Positions 1 to 10,816 are shown, counted from the stretch's first letter. The stretch is 64,000 nucleotides of DNA from Alloyangia pacifica (GCF_003111685.1 NZ_CP022189.1:1318001-1382000), one strand, 5' to 3'. Notes: generated by a model from the letters alone, not told the origin. Translations and numbers: made by a program.

Positions 1-1271
1 CCGTCGAGCGTCCAGCGCCGGCGCCAGCTCGCCTCGGCGGTGAGCCGGGCCACGTCGCGCCCGTCGATGTCCCTGGAAGAGGTGCGGTAGTGCCCGTGCA
101 CCTCGGTGCCGAGCCGCAGCTCGCCGCCGAGCCGTCCGCCGGGGAAGAAGCGCTTCTCGTAGGTGCTGTCAAAGATCCACGACGGCAGCAGCGCATCCTT
201 TTCCGAGGCGCGCAGCGACTGGTAGTGCGACAGCCCGAGCCGCAGCAGGTCATCCGAGCGCGCCCGCGAAATCTCGATCGTGCTGTCGAGACGGTCGAGG
301 TCGTCGTAGTCGTAATCGTTGAGATAGGCCTCGTCGCTGACCATCTTGAGGTCGAAGTCGAGCTGGAACTCGTTGCGCAGGCCGAAATTGCCCTCGGCGA
401 AGAGGTAGCCGCGGGTCTCGTCGGTGGTCAGCGTGTCGCGGGTCAGCGCGCCGTTGAGCTCGATATCGCCGTTGGCGAAGGCGCGGCGGTAGCGCGTCTC
501 GAGCGTCTTTGTGACCGGTGAGATATAGGGGGTGAGCGTGACGTCCTGATGATCGCCGATCGGGATGAAATAGGGGACCTTCACGCCGAAGCCGAGTAGG
601 GTGGTCGTGCGGTACGAAGGAACCAGGAAGCCGCGGGTCCGTTCGAGCGTGGGGTCGGGCAGGCGCAGGCTCGGGACCCAGAGGATCGGCACGTCGAGCA
701 CCCGCAGCTGCGCGCCCTCGAAGTAGATCTGCTGCGCCTCCTGATCATGCACCACCCGGTCGGCGCGGATCGACCACAGCGGGACCTCGTCGGCGCCGCA
801 AACCTGGCAGGAGCTGACCGCGACGCGGCTGAGCTGGGTGAAGCGCCCCTCGGCCCGGCGCGCCTCGACGGCGGCGAGCTGGAGCTGCTCTTCCATGACC
901 ATGCGCGCGCCGGTGAGGATGCCGTCGCGCAGGCCCTCTTCCAGCTCTGCGCTTTCGGCCAGCAACAGGTTGCCCGAGGCGTCGGTGATCCGCACGGGCC
1001 CCTCGATATGCAGGGTTCCGGCTTTCTGGTCGTAGACGATCCGGCTTGCCGCCAGCCGCGTGCCATCCTGCAGCGCCTCGACATTGCCCTGCGCGATCAG
1101 CCGGTTGCCATTCTCGACAAAGACCTCGTCGGCGACGAGGATCGCCGGGCCCTGGCCCTCAGCGGGGGCGGTCGTGGTGCTGGTCTGGGCGCGCAGCGGC
1201 AGGGGCAGCGCGGCGCTGAGTGGCAGGCTCAGGGCCAAGGCCGCCGCGAGCAGTCGGGTCTGGGGGGTCAT
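1..1271 (-). CDS. lptD: LPS-assembly protein LptD (3' part outside window)
   Basis: Outer-membrane beta-barrel that, with LptE, inserts lipopolysaccharide into the outer leaflet. The minus-strand frame is open from an ATG at 1271 to the window edge, giving about 423 residues; the C-terminal part of the barrel lies outside. Residues 1-29 are a signal peptide (hydrophobic stretch ending LPLRAQ). Residues about 40-150 are the OstA/LptA-like periplasmic domain (LVADEVFVENGN, IEGPVRITDASGN), followed by the start of the barrel (LRVLDVPILWVPSLRLPDP, GFLVPSYRTTTLLG). The start codon overlaps the lptG stop as ATGA, so lptF-lptG-lptD is one translationally coupled minus-strand operon. Recognition of the family is confident; the missing end cannot be judged. 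Confidence 0.9.
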   Translation of the reverse strand, partial: MTPQTRLLAAALALSLPLSAALPLPLRAQTSTTTAPAEGQGPAILVADEVFVENGNRLIAQGNVEALQDGTRLAASRIVYDQKAGTLHIEGPVRITDASGNLLLAESAELEEGLRDGILTGARMVMEEQLQLAAVEARRAEGRFTQLSRVAVSSCQVCGADEVPLWSIRADRVVHDQEAQQIYFEGAQLRVLDVPILWVPSLRLPDPTLERTRGFLVPSYRTTTLLGFGVKVPYFIPIGDHQDVTLTPYISPVTKTLETRYRRAFANGDIELNGALTRDTLTTDETRGYLFAEGNFGLRNEFQLDFDLKMVSDEAYLNDYDYDDLDRLDSTIEISRARSDDLLRLGLSHYQSLRASEKDALLPSWIFDSTYEKRFFPGGRLGGELRLGTEVHGHYRTSSRDIDGRDVARLTAEASWRRRWTLD

Positions 1272-2362
1272 CCTTCCTCCATCTGGAGCACCAGCCCGAG
1301 GGCCAACAGAAGCGCGGCGACGGGCGGCACCCACGCGGCCAGCATCGGGTTGAGCTGGCCATTCTCGCCGAGGATCTGCGCGAAGTTCCGCACGTAGTAA
1401 AGCCCGAAGCCGAGCATCACCGCAGCAAGCACCGACAGGCCGGTGTTGGCCAGCCGCGCCGGGCGCATGGTGAAGCCCGCGGCGACGAGCACCATCGCCA
1501 CGAGGAAGATCGGCTGGGCCAGCTCGGACTGTAGCCAGACGATGTGGCGGCGGGCCGAGAAGCCGGCCTCTTCCAGCCCGCGGATGAAGGCTGGCAGCTC
1601 CCAGATGGGGATCGCCGAGGGCTGGCCGAAACGGTCGCGGATCCCGTCCTGCGTCAGGTTCGAGGGCAGGCGCATCTCGTCGAAGGTCTGGGCGGATTGC
1701 TCGGGGTTGCCGACATCGCCCAGCGGCCAGACCTTGGCCTTTGTCAGCACCCAGTCTCCGGCCTCGAGCTCGGCGCGCTCGGCGATGATCCGCTGCTCGG
1801 GGCCGCCTCCGGGGGCGTAGCTGACGAAGCTCACGTCGAAGAGCACCGTGGCATCGGGGTTGGTGCGGCTGGCACGGATGACGGTCTGCGCGCCGTCGGC
1901 GCCCTGCCGCAGCCAGAGCCCCTCGGCGCCGATCGACAGCACCGAGCCGCCGTCGCTGTCCCATTCCTGTTCGAGATCGGCCGCGCGCTTCGAGGTGGCG
2001 GCCACGATCGGGTTGAGCATGCCCACCGCGAGCCCGGCGATCACCAGCGCCACGCCCACCGGCCCCATCAGCGCGGCGAGTCCCGAGCGCCCGGCGGCGC
2101 GGCTGACCACCAGTTCGGAGCTGCGCGCCAGCGAGATGCACATGGAGATGGCGGCAAGGATCGTCACCAGCGGCAGGATCGAATAGGTGCCGCCGGGCAG
2201 GTTCAGAAGGGTCATGTGAACGACCTGCCCGAAGCTCACCTCATCGCCGAACTTGCGCAGCTGCTCGACCAGATCGACGAGGAAGAAGAACAGCGCGAAG
2301 ATCAGCGCGATGGCGAGGAAGAACCGCAGGAAACGCCGGGCGAAGTAGAAATGCAGGATCAT
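1268..2362 (-). CDS. lptG: LPS export ABC transporter permease LptG
   Basis: Inner-membrane permease that pairs with LptF and the ATPase LptB to extract LPS from the inner membrane and push it along the periplasmic bridge. The 364-residue product has the YjgP/YjgQ layout: N-terminal transmembrane helices (residues about 1-115, including LALIFALFFFLVDLVEQL), a periplasmic beta-jellyroll domain (about 130-260) and three C-terminal helices (about 275-360). Its start overlaps the lptF stop by 4 bases and its stop overlaps the lptD start by 4 bases, the classic order for these partners. Length is normal for the family. Confidence 0.93.
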   Translation of the reverse strand: MILHFYFARRFLRFFLAIALIFALFFFLVDLVEQLRKFGDEVSFGQVVHMTLLNLPGGTYSILPLVTILAAISMCISLARSSELVVSRAAGRSGLAALMGPVGVALVIAGLAVGMLNPIVAATSKRAADLEQEWDSDGGSVLSIGAEGLWLRQGADGAQTVIRASRTNPDATVLFDVSFVSYAPGGGPEQRIIAERAELEAGDWVLTKAKVWPLGDVGNPEQSAQTFDEMRLPSNLTQDGIRDRFGQPSAIPIWELPAFIRGLEEAGFSARRHIVWLQSELAQPIFLVAMVLVAAGFTMRPARLANTGLSVLAAVMLGFGLYYVRNFAQILGENGQLNPMLAAWVPPVAALLLALGLVLQMEEG

Positions 2363-3504
2363 GCCGCGGCTCCGGGAGCGGGGGATTTGCGCGCGGTCCG
2401 GCCCGGGCGGCGCATGCGCGAGGCCTGCCAGAGCATGGCGCCGGTGATCGCGAAGCCGGTGAGGCTGGGCAGGTAGATCAGCGGCCAGAGCGCGCCATTG
2501 GCCCGCACGGGGGTCGAGACCGAGCTTTCGATGATCTTGATCAGCACCAGCAGGAAGATGGCCCCGATGATCTGCCGGGTGACCCCGAAGCGCGAGAAGC
2601 TGCCGGTCATCAGCGCGGCGTAGCCGATCAGCGCGGCCACGACGCAGAGCAGCGGCTGCTCGAAGCGCATGTGCGCCTCCTCGAGCACTTCGCCGACCGA
2701 GTCGTTGACCTCGATGGCCACGGCCTCGGTATCGGTCAGCAGCTCGAGCGTGCCGATCTGCCGGGCGCGGCGGCCGGGGCGGCGGTCGGGGGTGATCAGG
2801 CTGGAGATGTCGTAGGTCAGATCCTCGAAGGTCGTGGTCGACAGCGCCTTGTCCGAGCGGCGCAGGGTCTGGGCGGTGCCCTCGACCATGGTCAGCATCG
2901 TGGTGTCGGACTCGCTGCGCACGATATAGGCGGTGCGGGCGGTGTAGATCACCTCGCGGTCCTTCAGACGGCGGTCCGACAGGAAGACGTCGCGCAGCTC
3001 GCCTTCGGGCGAGATCTCGCGGATGTAGAAGGTCACGCCCTTGGCCGGGTGCAGGAAGGTGCCCTCGTGCAGCAGCCGGGCCGAGACCGAGCCCGAGATT
3101 TCCGCCTCGCGCTCGCGCAGCTGGCCGTAAGAAAGGGGCACCAGAACATGCGCCAGCACCGCCATCATTGCGCCGATGATAAGCCCGAAGACCAGCACCG
3201 GCCGCGCCAGCCGCCAGGGCGAGTAGCCGGTGGCCTGCACCACGGTCAGCTCCGAATCGTTGCTCGAGCGGTTGATCACGTAGACCGAGGCGGCAAAGGC
3301 CGCGATGGGCAGCACGATGGCGATCACCGCCGGCAGGCTGAGCAGGGTGAATTCGATGAAAATGCCGCCGGAATGGCCATCGGCGATCAGGTCGCCGAAC
3401 AGGTTCACCGCGCGGTTCACCCAGTAAACCATCACCAGCACCAGCGAGAAAAACCCGAACAGGACCATGAGCTGCGACAGCATGTATCTGTCGAATCTCT
3501 GCAC
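2359..3504 (-). CDS. lptF: LPS export ABC transporter permease LptF
   Basis: Partner of LptG in the LptB2FG LPS extractor. The 381-residue protein shows the same permease fold: N-terminal helices (MVLFGFFSLVLVMVYWVNR), a long periplasmic domain (about residues 125-260) and C-terminal helices ending in a basic tail rich in Arg, Pro and Ala. The start is GTG at 3504, chosen because a GGGGGAAG Shine-Dalgarno-like stretch lies just upstream; the next in-frame ATG (3485 region) would drop seven residues. First gene of the lptFGD operon, divergent from pepA across a 143-base gap that must hold promoters for both directions. Confidence 0.92.
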   Translation of the reverse strand: MQRFDRYMLSQLMVLFGFFSLVLVMVYWVNRAVNLFGDLIADGHSGGIFIEFTLLSLPAVIAIVLPIAAFAASVYVINRSSNDSELTVVQATGYSPWRLARPVLVFGLIIGAMMAVLAHVLVPLSYGQLREREAEISGSVSARLLHEGTFLHPAKGVTFYIREISPEGELRDVFLSDRRLKDREVIYTARTAYIVRSESDTTMLTMVEGTAQTLRRSDKALSTTTFEDLTYDISSLITPDRRPGRRARQIGTLELLTDTEAVAIEVNDSVGEVLEEAHMRFEQPLLCVVAALIGYAALMTGSFSRFGVTRQIIGAIFLLVLIKIIESSVSTPVRANGALWPLIYLPSLTGFAITGAMLWQASRMRRPGRTARKSPAPGAAA

Positions 3505-3647
3505 TTCACTTCCCCCGGTTTTCCGTTGGCGACGACCCTAGACGATCGCTCTTCGCGGGAAAAGGTGCCTCTGGTCAAGCCGATTGCGGCGCTCTAGGAG
3601 TCTTGGACCGGACACAATGACGACAGACAAGCAGGGAAGGCGGGCGA

Positions 3648-5120
3648 ATGACCCAGTTGCGCACATTCGAATTTTCGGCGGTGGACCTCGACGGGCTGGC
3701 GGAGCGGCAGGGCAGGATCGCGCTGCTGGTCAATACCGAAGGCCGGATGAGCCCCGGTGCGCGCCGGCTGAACCGCCTGACCAAGGGGGCGCTGGCGCGG
3801 CTGCTCGAAGCGGAGCGTTGGGAAAAGGCCAAGGCGGGCGAGGTGATCTCGCTGGCCTATCCGGCCGGGCTGGCCGCCGAGGCGCTGGACGTGGTGAAGC
3901 TCGAGCGCCGTCCCTCTGTTGCCGAGGCGCGCAAGGCGGGCGCGGCACTGGCCTCGGTCGCAGGCGGCAAGGCGCTGACCCTGGTCGGCGAGAGCACCGC
4001 GCGGCTGGAGCATCTGGCGCTCGCGTTGGCGCTGCGCGGCCATGCGGTGGTCAATCACAAGTCCGAGAGCGCCGAGGCGCCCGAGCCCGCGACCATCCTC
4101 TGTGCCAAGCCTGAAGAGACCGGCAAGGCCGCGGCCTCGCTGCTGGCGGTGGCCGAGGGCGTCGCCTTTACCCGGGATCTCGTGAGCGAGCCGGCCAACG
4201 TGTTGACCACCGAGGAATTTGCCGCGCGGCTCGAGGCGCTCACCGAGCTCGGCGTCGAGGTCGAGGTTCTCGAAGAGGAGCGCATGGCCAAGCTTGGCAT
4301 GAACGCGCTGCTGGCCGTGGGGCAGGGCTCTGCCGCGCCGTCGAAAATGGTGGTGATGCGCTGGAAGGGTGCCGAGGGCGATCCGCTGGCGTTGGTCGGC
4401 AAGGGCGTCGTCTTTGACACCGGCGGCATCTCGCTGAAGCCGGGGCCGGGCATGGAAGACATGACCATGGACATGGGCGGCGCGGGCACGGTGGCAGGCG
4501 TGATGAAGGCGCTGGCCCTGCGCAAGGCCGCGGCGCACGTCGTTGGCCTCGTCGGCCTCGTCGAGAACATGCCTTCGGGCACCGCGATGCGCCCGGGCGA
4601 CATCGTGACGTCGATGAAGGGCGATACGATCGAGATCCTCAACACCGACGCCGAGGGCCGGCTCGTGCTCTGCGATGTGCTGTGGTACGCGCAGGAACAC
4701 GTGAAGCCCGCCGCGATGGTCGATCTGGCGACCCTCACCGGCGCCTGCATCGTCGCGCTTGGCCATGAGAACGCGGCGGTATTCTCCAACGAGGACGGCT
4801 TCGCCGAGGACTTCCTCAAGGCCGCCAAGACCGAGGGCGAGGGCGCCTGGCGCATGCCGCTGGGCCAGGCCTATGACGACATGCTCAAGTCGCCGCTGGC
4901 GGACATGAAGAACATCGGCGGGCGGCCCGCGGGCTCGATCACCGCGGCGCAGTTCCTCAAGCGGTTCGTCAGGGATGACATGCCTTGGATCCACCTCGAT
5001 ATCGCCGGGGTGGCCAAGTTGAAGTCCGCTTCGCTGCTGGCGCCTGCCGGGGCGACCGGCTGGGGCGTGTTGTCGCTGGACCGGATGATCCGCGACCGCT
5101 TCGAGCGCAAGGATGGCTGA
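3648..5120 (+). CDS. pepA: Leucyl aminopeptidase (M17 family)
   Basis: Cytosolic dizinc aminopeptidase removing N-terminal residues, especially Leu, from peptides. The 490-residue product has the M17 two-domain form: an N-terminal macro-like domain and a C-terminal catalytic domain from about residue 165. The signature [10 protein letters not shown] is at about 332-341, and the Lys/Asp metal-ligand region [17 protein letters not shown] is at about 250-266. A GGGAAGG ribosome site precedes the ATG. Divergent from lptF and followed 75 bases later by holC; pepA-holC neighbours are common in proteobacteria. Some M17 proteins (E. coli PepA/XerB) also bind DNA; nothing here tests that. Confidence 0.95.
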   Translation: MTQLRTFEFSAVDLDGLAERQGRIALLVNTEGRMSPGARRLNRLTKGALARLLEAERWEKAKAGEVISLAYPAGLAAEALDVVKLERRPSVAEARKAGAALASVAGGKALTLVGESTARLEHLALALALRGHAVVNHKSESAEAPEPATILCAKPEETGKAAASLLAVAEGVAFTRDLVSEPANVLTTEEFAARLEALTELGVEVEVLEEERMAKLGMNALLAVGQGSAAPSKMVVMRWKGAEGDPLALVGKGVVFDTGGISLKPGPGMEDMTMDMGGAGTVAGVMKALALRKAAAHVVGLVGLVENMPSGTAMRPGDIVTSMKGDTIEILNTDAEGRLVLCDVLWYAQEHVKPAAMVDLATLTGACIVALGHENAAVFSNEDGFAEDFLKAAKTEGEGAWRMPLGQAYDDMLKSPLADMKNIGGRPAGSITAAQFLKRFVRDDMPWIHLDIAGVAKLKSASLLAPAGATGWGVLSLDRMIRDRFERKDG

Positions 5121-5195
5121 GCCAGGCGCGCTGCCGCCCCGGGCGCCCCGCGCCCGGGTGCGAAACATTGATCCGATGACAGGAGGCTGGCGCGC

Positions 5196-5654
5196 ATGGG
5201 TGTCGCGATGTTCTACCACCTGACCCAGAGACCGGTCGAAGAGACCCTGTCGATGCTGCTGGAAAAATCGCTGGCGGCGGGCTGGCGCGTGGCGGTGCGC
5301 GGCGGCGATCCGCAGCGGCTCGACTGGCTCGACGAACGGCTCTGGTTGGGCCGGGACGACAGCTTCCTGCCGCATGGCCGCGCCGGTGGTCCGCATGACG
5401 CGCTGCAGCCCGTGCTGCTGACCGATCGCGCCGAGATGCCCAACGGCGCATCCTGCCTGATGTCGGTGGATGGGGCGGAGGTCTCGCCCGAGGAGGTGGG
5501 CGCGATGGAGCGGGTCTGTATTCTTTTCGACGGCATGGACCCGCGGGCGCTTGATGTGGCGCGTGGGCAGTGGCGGGCGCTCACCGGCGCCGGAGTGACC
5601 GCACAATATTGGTCCGAGGAAAGCGGGCGCTGGGAAAAGAAAGCCGAGTCCTGA
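5196..5654 (+). CDS. holC: DNA polymerase III chi subunit
   Basis: Accessory clamp-loader subunit that links the replicase to SSB on the lagging strand. The 152-residue product begins MGVAMFYHLTQRPVEETL, where FYHLTQRPVEETLP-like sequence is the family hallmark, and continues with WRVAVRGGD and the WLGRDDSFLPHG motif at about residues 47-65. The ATG at 5196 is preferred because a perfect AGGAGG sits ten bases upstream; the ATG four codons later is too far from it. Co-oriented with pepA. Length matches alphaproteobacterial HolC. Confidence 0.92.
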   Translation: MGVAMFYHLTQRPVEETLSMLLEKSLAAGWRVAVRGGDPQRLDWLDERLWLGRDDSFLPHGRAGGPHDALQPVLLTDRAEMPNGASCLMSVDGAEVSPEEVGAMERVCILFDGMDPRALDVARGQWRALTGAGVTAQYWSEESGRWEKKAES

Positions 5655-6203
5655 AAGTTTGGCTGTCACGAAATCATCACGCATTTGGCGTGGTGGCAAA
5701 TGTGTGACTCGCCTTTAGGATGATCCTATTTGACATATGCGCTAATTTCCGCCCATTCTGCCAATTGAGAGGCAGGATTGCAGTCTCTGGAAAAATGGCA
5801 AAAAAATAGAAAATTTCTTGAAAAATATGACAGCACTGTCGCCCCGCTTACACAGATCGGCGAGAATCCTCCTAAACCGTGATTGCACGCCCGACCGCTG
5901 CGAGTTGTATCCTAGGGCTTGGGCGTGTCTTACACGGTGTTTTCCGTGTGAGGGTGAGGGTTACCAAGTAACGGCCATTCCAGAGTCGTCCTCCGCCGCA
6001 CCCCATGGACCGGAACGTTCCGGTCCGGGGTACGGCAGACGCGGCTCTGGAATGGCCATTTCCCGTTTTCATCCCGCGCGGCGGATGTTTTCGCCGATGA
6101 GCCGACGGATTTCCGCCGAGACGCCCGCCTGTGCCGGTGCTCGCGACAGATTTATGTGTTTTGCCCTTGCGTCACTTGACCAAGCGGCTATCGGACTGAC
6201 TTC
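5655..6203. other. 549-base gene-free region, AT-rich in its first half
   Basis: No credible gene is seen. Bases about 5740-5860 are clearly AT-richer than the surroundings, with A runs near 5800-5830. A weak hairpin (CATCACGC/GCGTGGTG) follows holC near 5680-5705. Other inverted pairs are GCACGCCC/GGGCGTGT (about 5884-5928) and ACACGG/CCGTGT (about 5932-5951). The region ends with the long palindrome described separately and the promoter zone of the Crp/Fnr-type gene. Promoters or a small RNA are possible, but none can be assigned with certainty. Confidence 0.5.
5973..6057. repeat. 85-base interrupted inverted repeat with a perfect 20-base palindromic core
   Basis: Outer arms GGCCATTCCAGAG (5973-5985) and CTCTGGAATGGCC (6045-6057) are perfectly complementary over 13 bp. 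They share almost the same centre as an inner perfect palindrome, GGACCGGAACGTTCCGGTCC (6007-6026), with CCCC (6001-6004) and GGGG (6027-6030) extending it. The whole can form one long, nearly continuous hairpin. There is no T tract, so it does not look like a standard terminator. Confidence 0.75.
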
Positions 6204-6863
6204 ATGACAACTCCTATCGAATACGGGCCTTTGCTCGACTGCCCGCTGTTTGACGGCCTCAGCCGAGAGCAGAAAGAAACCCTTCTTTCCGAGTGCACCC
6301 TGCAGCGCTTCGACGCGCCGACCGATATCCTGCGGCAGGGAGAAACGACGCCGGTCATGTACCTGATCCTGAAGGGCCGGGTGGAGGTGATCTACCTCGA
6401 CAAGCAGGGCAATGCCGCGGTGCTGCATGTCGCCGGACCAGGCGAGGTGCTTGGCGAGGTCGAGGGCCTGTCGGGCACCCCCTGCTCGTCGAGCTGCCGG
6501 ACCCTGCCGGAAGCGATGGTGCTGGCTTGCTCCTTTGAGCTGCTGCTCAAGCACATTCCGCCGGCGCTGTTGCTGCGCAATTCCGCCGCGATCATGCAGA
6601 CCCGGCTGACCCGCGACAACGAGCTTCGGGCCATCGCGCAGTTCTTCTCGGTCGAGGAGCGGCTGCGCATGTACTTGCACCAGTTCACGACCGAGGCCCA
6701 CCGCGAGGCCCGGCTGAGCCAGTCCTACCTCGCCTCGATGGTGGGCTGCTCGCGGCAGACGATCAACAAGCTGCTGGGCGACCTGCGGCGCGACGGGGTC
6801 ATCGAGATCCGTCGCGGCGCCATCGCGGTGCTCGACCGCGAGCGGCTGAAGATCGAGGTCTGA
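6204..6863 (+). CDS. Crp/Fnr-family transcriptional regulator
   Basis: Cytosolic DNA-binding regulator of 219 residues. Residues about 15-120 form the cyclic-nucleotide-binding-like beta roll (ILRQGETTPVMYLILKGRVEVIY, GEVLGEVEGLSG). Residues about 120-150 are the dimer helix, and 165-215 the winged helix-turn-helix (LSQSYLASMVGCSRQTINKLLGDL, then the wing GVIEIRRGAIAVL). Cysteines occur at about 13, 30, 91 and 95, but the N-terminal four-Cys arrangement of classical oxygen-sensing FNR is not seen, so the ligand is unknown. The gap upstream holds an inverted repeat; autoregulation is possible but unproven. The start has no strong ribosome site. Confidence 0.85.
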   Translation: MTTPIEYGPLLDCPLFDGLSREQKETLLSECTLQRFDAPTDILRQGETTPVMYLILKGRVEVIYLDKQGNAAVLHVAGPGEVLGEVEGLSGTPCSSSCRTLPEAMVLACSFELLLKHIPPALLLRNSAAIMQTRLTRDNELRAIAQFFSVEERLRMYLHQFTTEAHREARLSQSYLASMVGCSRQTINKLLGDLRRDGVIEIRRGAIAVLDRERLKIEV

Positions 6864-6866
6864 CGC

Positions 6867-7478
6867 TTAGCGCCGCTCCAGCACCATCTTGCCACCCGCG
6901 ATCTCGAGCCGGTCAAAGCGCTGCAGGTAGCTCATGCCGAGCAGCGAGTTGTCCATCTCTCCGCCGTTGACGAAGGCAGGCAGGTTGCGGTCCTCGAAGC
7001 TTCCAAGGGTGACGGTACCGAGCCGGACCGGCGCGGTCTCGACCGCGCCATTCGCGGTGCGGGCGCTGGAGTGGAAGGCAAGGTCCGCGGTGGCGATGCC
7101 GATGCGCGCGGCGTCCTGCCGGTTCAGCACCACGCCGGTGGCGCCCGTGTCGACCACGAAACGCACCGGCGTGTCATTGATCTGAAGCGTCAGGTAGTAG
7201 TGCCCGTCGGACGCTCGCGGCAGCTCGATCCGGCCCGCCTCGGCAAAGACCGATTGCTGCGGGCTCACCGTGTGGCGGATGTCGTCCCAGAGCCCGAAGG
7301 CCGCGATCACCCCGAGAAAGATCAGCCCCCAAGCCGCCAGTTGCTGCAGCTTCTGCATCAGCCGGCCGCGCTGCTGTATGAACATCCACAGGACCAGCGC
7401 CGCCAGAAGCAGCCCGAGGTACCCCAGCCGGCCGATTTCGAATTCAGACAAATGCGCGCCCCCCATGCTTGGGACCAA
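6867..7478 (-). CDS. Membrane-anchored retropepsin-like (clan AA) aspartic protease family protein
   Basis: Predicted inner-membrane protein with a periplasmic single-lobe aspartic protease domain. Residues about 15-35 (LGYLGLLLAALVLWMF) and 45-65 (LAAWGLIFLGVIAAFGLW) are membrane segments. Residues about 90-200 carry the protease fold with the active-site motif FVVDTGATGVVLN and the matching hydrophobic-hydrophobic-Gly strand DNSLLGMSYL. This fits the TIGR02281 family, whose substrate is unknown. The start is uncertain: ATG 7478, ATG 7466 or TTG 7451 (the last has GGGGGGCG upstream and gives the N-terminus typical of the family). Its stop lies 4 bases from that of the convergent Crp/Fnr gene. 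Confidence 0.82.
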   Translation of the reverse strand: MVPSMGGAHLSEFEIGRLGYLGLLLAALVLWMFIQQRGRLMQKLQQLAAWGLIFLGVIAAFGLWDDIRHTVSPQQSVFAEAGRIELPRASDGHYYLTLQINDTPVRFVVDTGATGVVLNRQDAARIGIATADLAFHSSARTANGAVETAPVRLGTVTLGSFEDRNLPAFVNGGEMDNSLLGMSYLQRFDRLEIAGGKMVLERR

Positions 7479-7508
7479 TGTAGGGGCTGCGCCCGCGCTC
7501 TGCGAGTC

Positions 7509-8135
7509 TCAGCCGAAAACGCCCGACCAGTCTATGCCGCGGATGCCGTCGATGACGAATTGCACCGCGAGCGCCGCCAGCAACATGCCGAAGAGCCGGG
7601 TGACGACGACGATCCCCACGTGGCCCAGAGCGCGCTCGATGGGGCCGGCGACGAAGAAGCAGGCGAGGGTCATCAGCAGCACGATCACCAGCACGCCGAG
7701 GATCATCGCGGTCTCGAGCGGACCGGGTGAATGTCCGACCAGCAGGATGATCGTGGCGATGGCACCGGGGCCGGCGATCAGCGGGATGGCGATGGGGAAG
7801 ATCGACGGATCGGGCATGACCTCGTCCTCGACCTTGTCTTCGCGCCGCTTGGTGCGGCGCTCGAAGAGCATGTCGAGCGCGGTGATGAACAGCAGCAGCC
7901 CGCCCGAGATGCGGAAGGCCGACATGGAAATGCCGATGAATCCGAGCACCGCCTCGCCGAAGAAGGCGAAGAGCATGAGGATCGCCAGCGCGGTGATGCA
8001 GGCCCGGATCCCGACCGCGCGCCGATGCGCGGCATCGGCGCCCTGGGTCAGCGCGATGAAGACCGGGGTCAGCCCGATGGGGTCGATCACCACGAAAAGC
8101 GTGGCGAAGGCGCTGATGATCAAGGCCATGTCCAT
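7509..8135 (-). CDS. MarC-family integral membrane protein
   Basis: Polytopic membrane protein of 208 residues with six predicted hydrophobic helices and the MarC/UPF0056 signature regions (FVVIDPIGLTPVF near residues 15-27, SGGLLLFITALDMLF near 75-89, AIPLIAGPGAIATIILL near 110-126). MarC was once linked to multiple antibiotic resistance, but that role is not supported and the transported substrate, if any, is unknown. It lies between the aspartic-protease gene and the ABC-F gene, all on the minus strand with short gaps. Confidence 0.88.
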   Translation of the reverse strand: MDMALIISAFATLFVVIDPIGLTPVFIALTQGADAAHRRAVGIRACITALAILMLFAFFGEAVLGFIGISMSAFRISGGLLLFITALDMLFERRTKRREDKVEDEVMPDPSIFPIAIPLIAGPGAIATIILLVGHSPGPLETAMILGVLVIVLLMTLACFFVAGPIERALGHVGIVVVTRLFGMLLAALAVQFVIDGIRGIDWSGVFG

Positions 8136-8186
8136 GGGTACTGGCTAGGGCCTCGCGCGGGCGCTGTCCAGAAAAAGCCTGCCGGC

Positions 8187-10046
<1,860 letters not shown>

Positions 10047-10365
10047 GGCGCCGCCATAGCAGAGCCTTCGGGCGGGCAACATCCCCCTTCGTGCATATCG
10101 CGCTTGCCCGGCGTTTCTGCCTACGCCGATGACGCGATGTGCGTATTTGGAAAGGGAAGAAAGGTGGCACTGCCTAGCGTCTTGTCTTTCCAAAATGCGC
10201 CGGGGTGAATTGGCCGTGGGACAAGAGGGGCAGAGCCCCTTTCTGCCTGTGGAAGAGGCAGCGGGGGCCACGGGGTCTTCCCAATTCCTCAACCCCATGG
10301 TAACGCCCCCACCAGAGAATGCTGGCCGGGCCGTTGCCCGGCCTTGTGACATTGGAGAGACCAAA
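10047..10365. other. Divergent ABC-F / ndk intergenic region
   Basis: This 319-base gap holds the promoters of the ABC-F gene and ndk. Its ndk-proximal part contains a three-way-junction fold (10207-10287) and a further hairpin, GGCCGGGC/GCCCGGCC, at about 10324-10343 just before the ndk ribosome site GGAGAGA. A frame upstream of ndk stays open here without family similarity and is not counted as coding. Confidence 0.6.
10207..10287 (+). ncRNA. Candidate structured RNA / leader element upstream of ndk
   Basis: Outer helix GAATTGG (10207-10213) pairs with CCAATTC (10281-10287). It continues as CCGTGG (10214-10219) with CCACGG (10268-10273) after a 7-base bulge. Inside are two hairpins: AGGGGC/GCCCCT with a 3-base loop (10226-10240) and CTGCCT/AGGCAG with a 7-base loop (10243-10261). 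All stems are perfectly paired as read. I do not recognise the motif as a known riboswitch. It could be a regulatory leader of ndk, a small RNA or a chance fold in GC-rich DNA. Confidence 0.4.
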
Positions 10366-10788
10366 ATGGCCGTCGAACGCACCCTTTCGATCATCAAGCC
10401 CGACGCAACCCGCCGCAACCTGACCGGCAAGATCAACGCCAAGTTCGAGGAAGCGGGCCTGCGCATCGTTGCGCAGAAGCGCATCCAGCTGACCCCGGCG
10501 CAGGCTGGCGAGTTCTACAAGGTGCACGCCGAGCGCCCGTTCTACGGCGAGCTGTGCGAATTCATGGCCTCCGAGCCGGTTGTCGTGCAGGTGCTGGAAG
10601 GCGAAGGCGCGATCGCCAAGAACCGTGAAGTGATGGGCGCCACCAACCCGGCCGACGCCGCAGAGGGCACCATCCGCGCAGAGTTCGCCGAGTCGGTCGG
10701 CGAGAACTCGGTGCACGGCTCGGACGCTCCGGAAACCGCGGCCGAAGAAATCGCCTATTTCTTCTCGGGCCTCGAGCTCGTCGGCTGA
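10366..10788 (+). CDS. ndk: Nucleoside diphosphate kinase
   Basis: Transfers the gamma phosphate of ATP to NDPs through a phospho-histidine, keeping the NTP/dNTP pools balanced in the cytosol. The 140-residue product starts [18 protein letters not shown] and carries the active-site block [11 protein letters not shown] near residues 114-124, with the catalytic His in NSVHGSD. Length is standard. The ATG at 10366 follows GGAGAGA at good spacing, so the longer open frame upstream is not used. A clear terminator follows, so ndk is probably monocistronic. Confidence 0.97.
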   Translation: MAVERTLSIIKPDATRRNLTGKINAKFEEAGLRIVAQKRIQLTPAQAGEFYKVHAERPFYGELCEFMASEPVVVQVLEGEGAIAKNREVMGATNPADAAEGTIRAEFAESVGENSVHGSDAPETAAEEIAYFFSGLELVG

Positions 10789-10816
10789 GCCTGACGCTCA
10801 ATCACCGCAAATAGAA

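Noticed and set aside
3594..5699. 701-codon minus-strand open frame opposite pepA and holC
   Set aside because: Antisense shadow with Arg/His/Gly-rich product and no family; both plus-strand genes are well supported.
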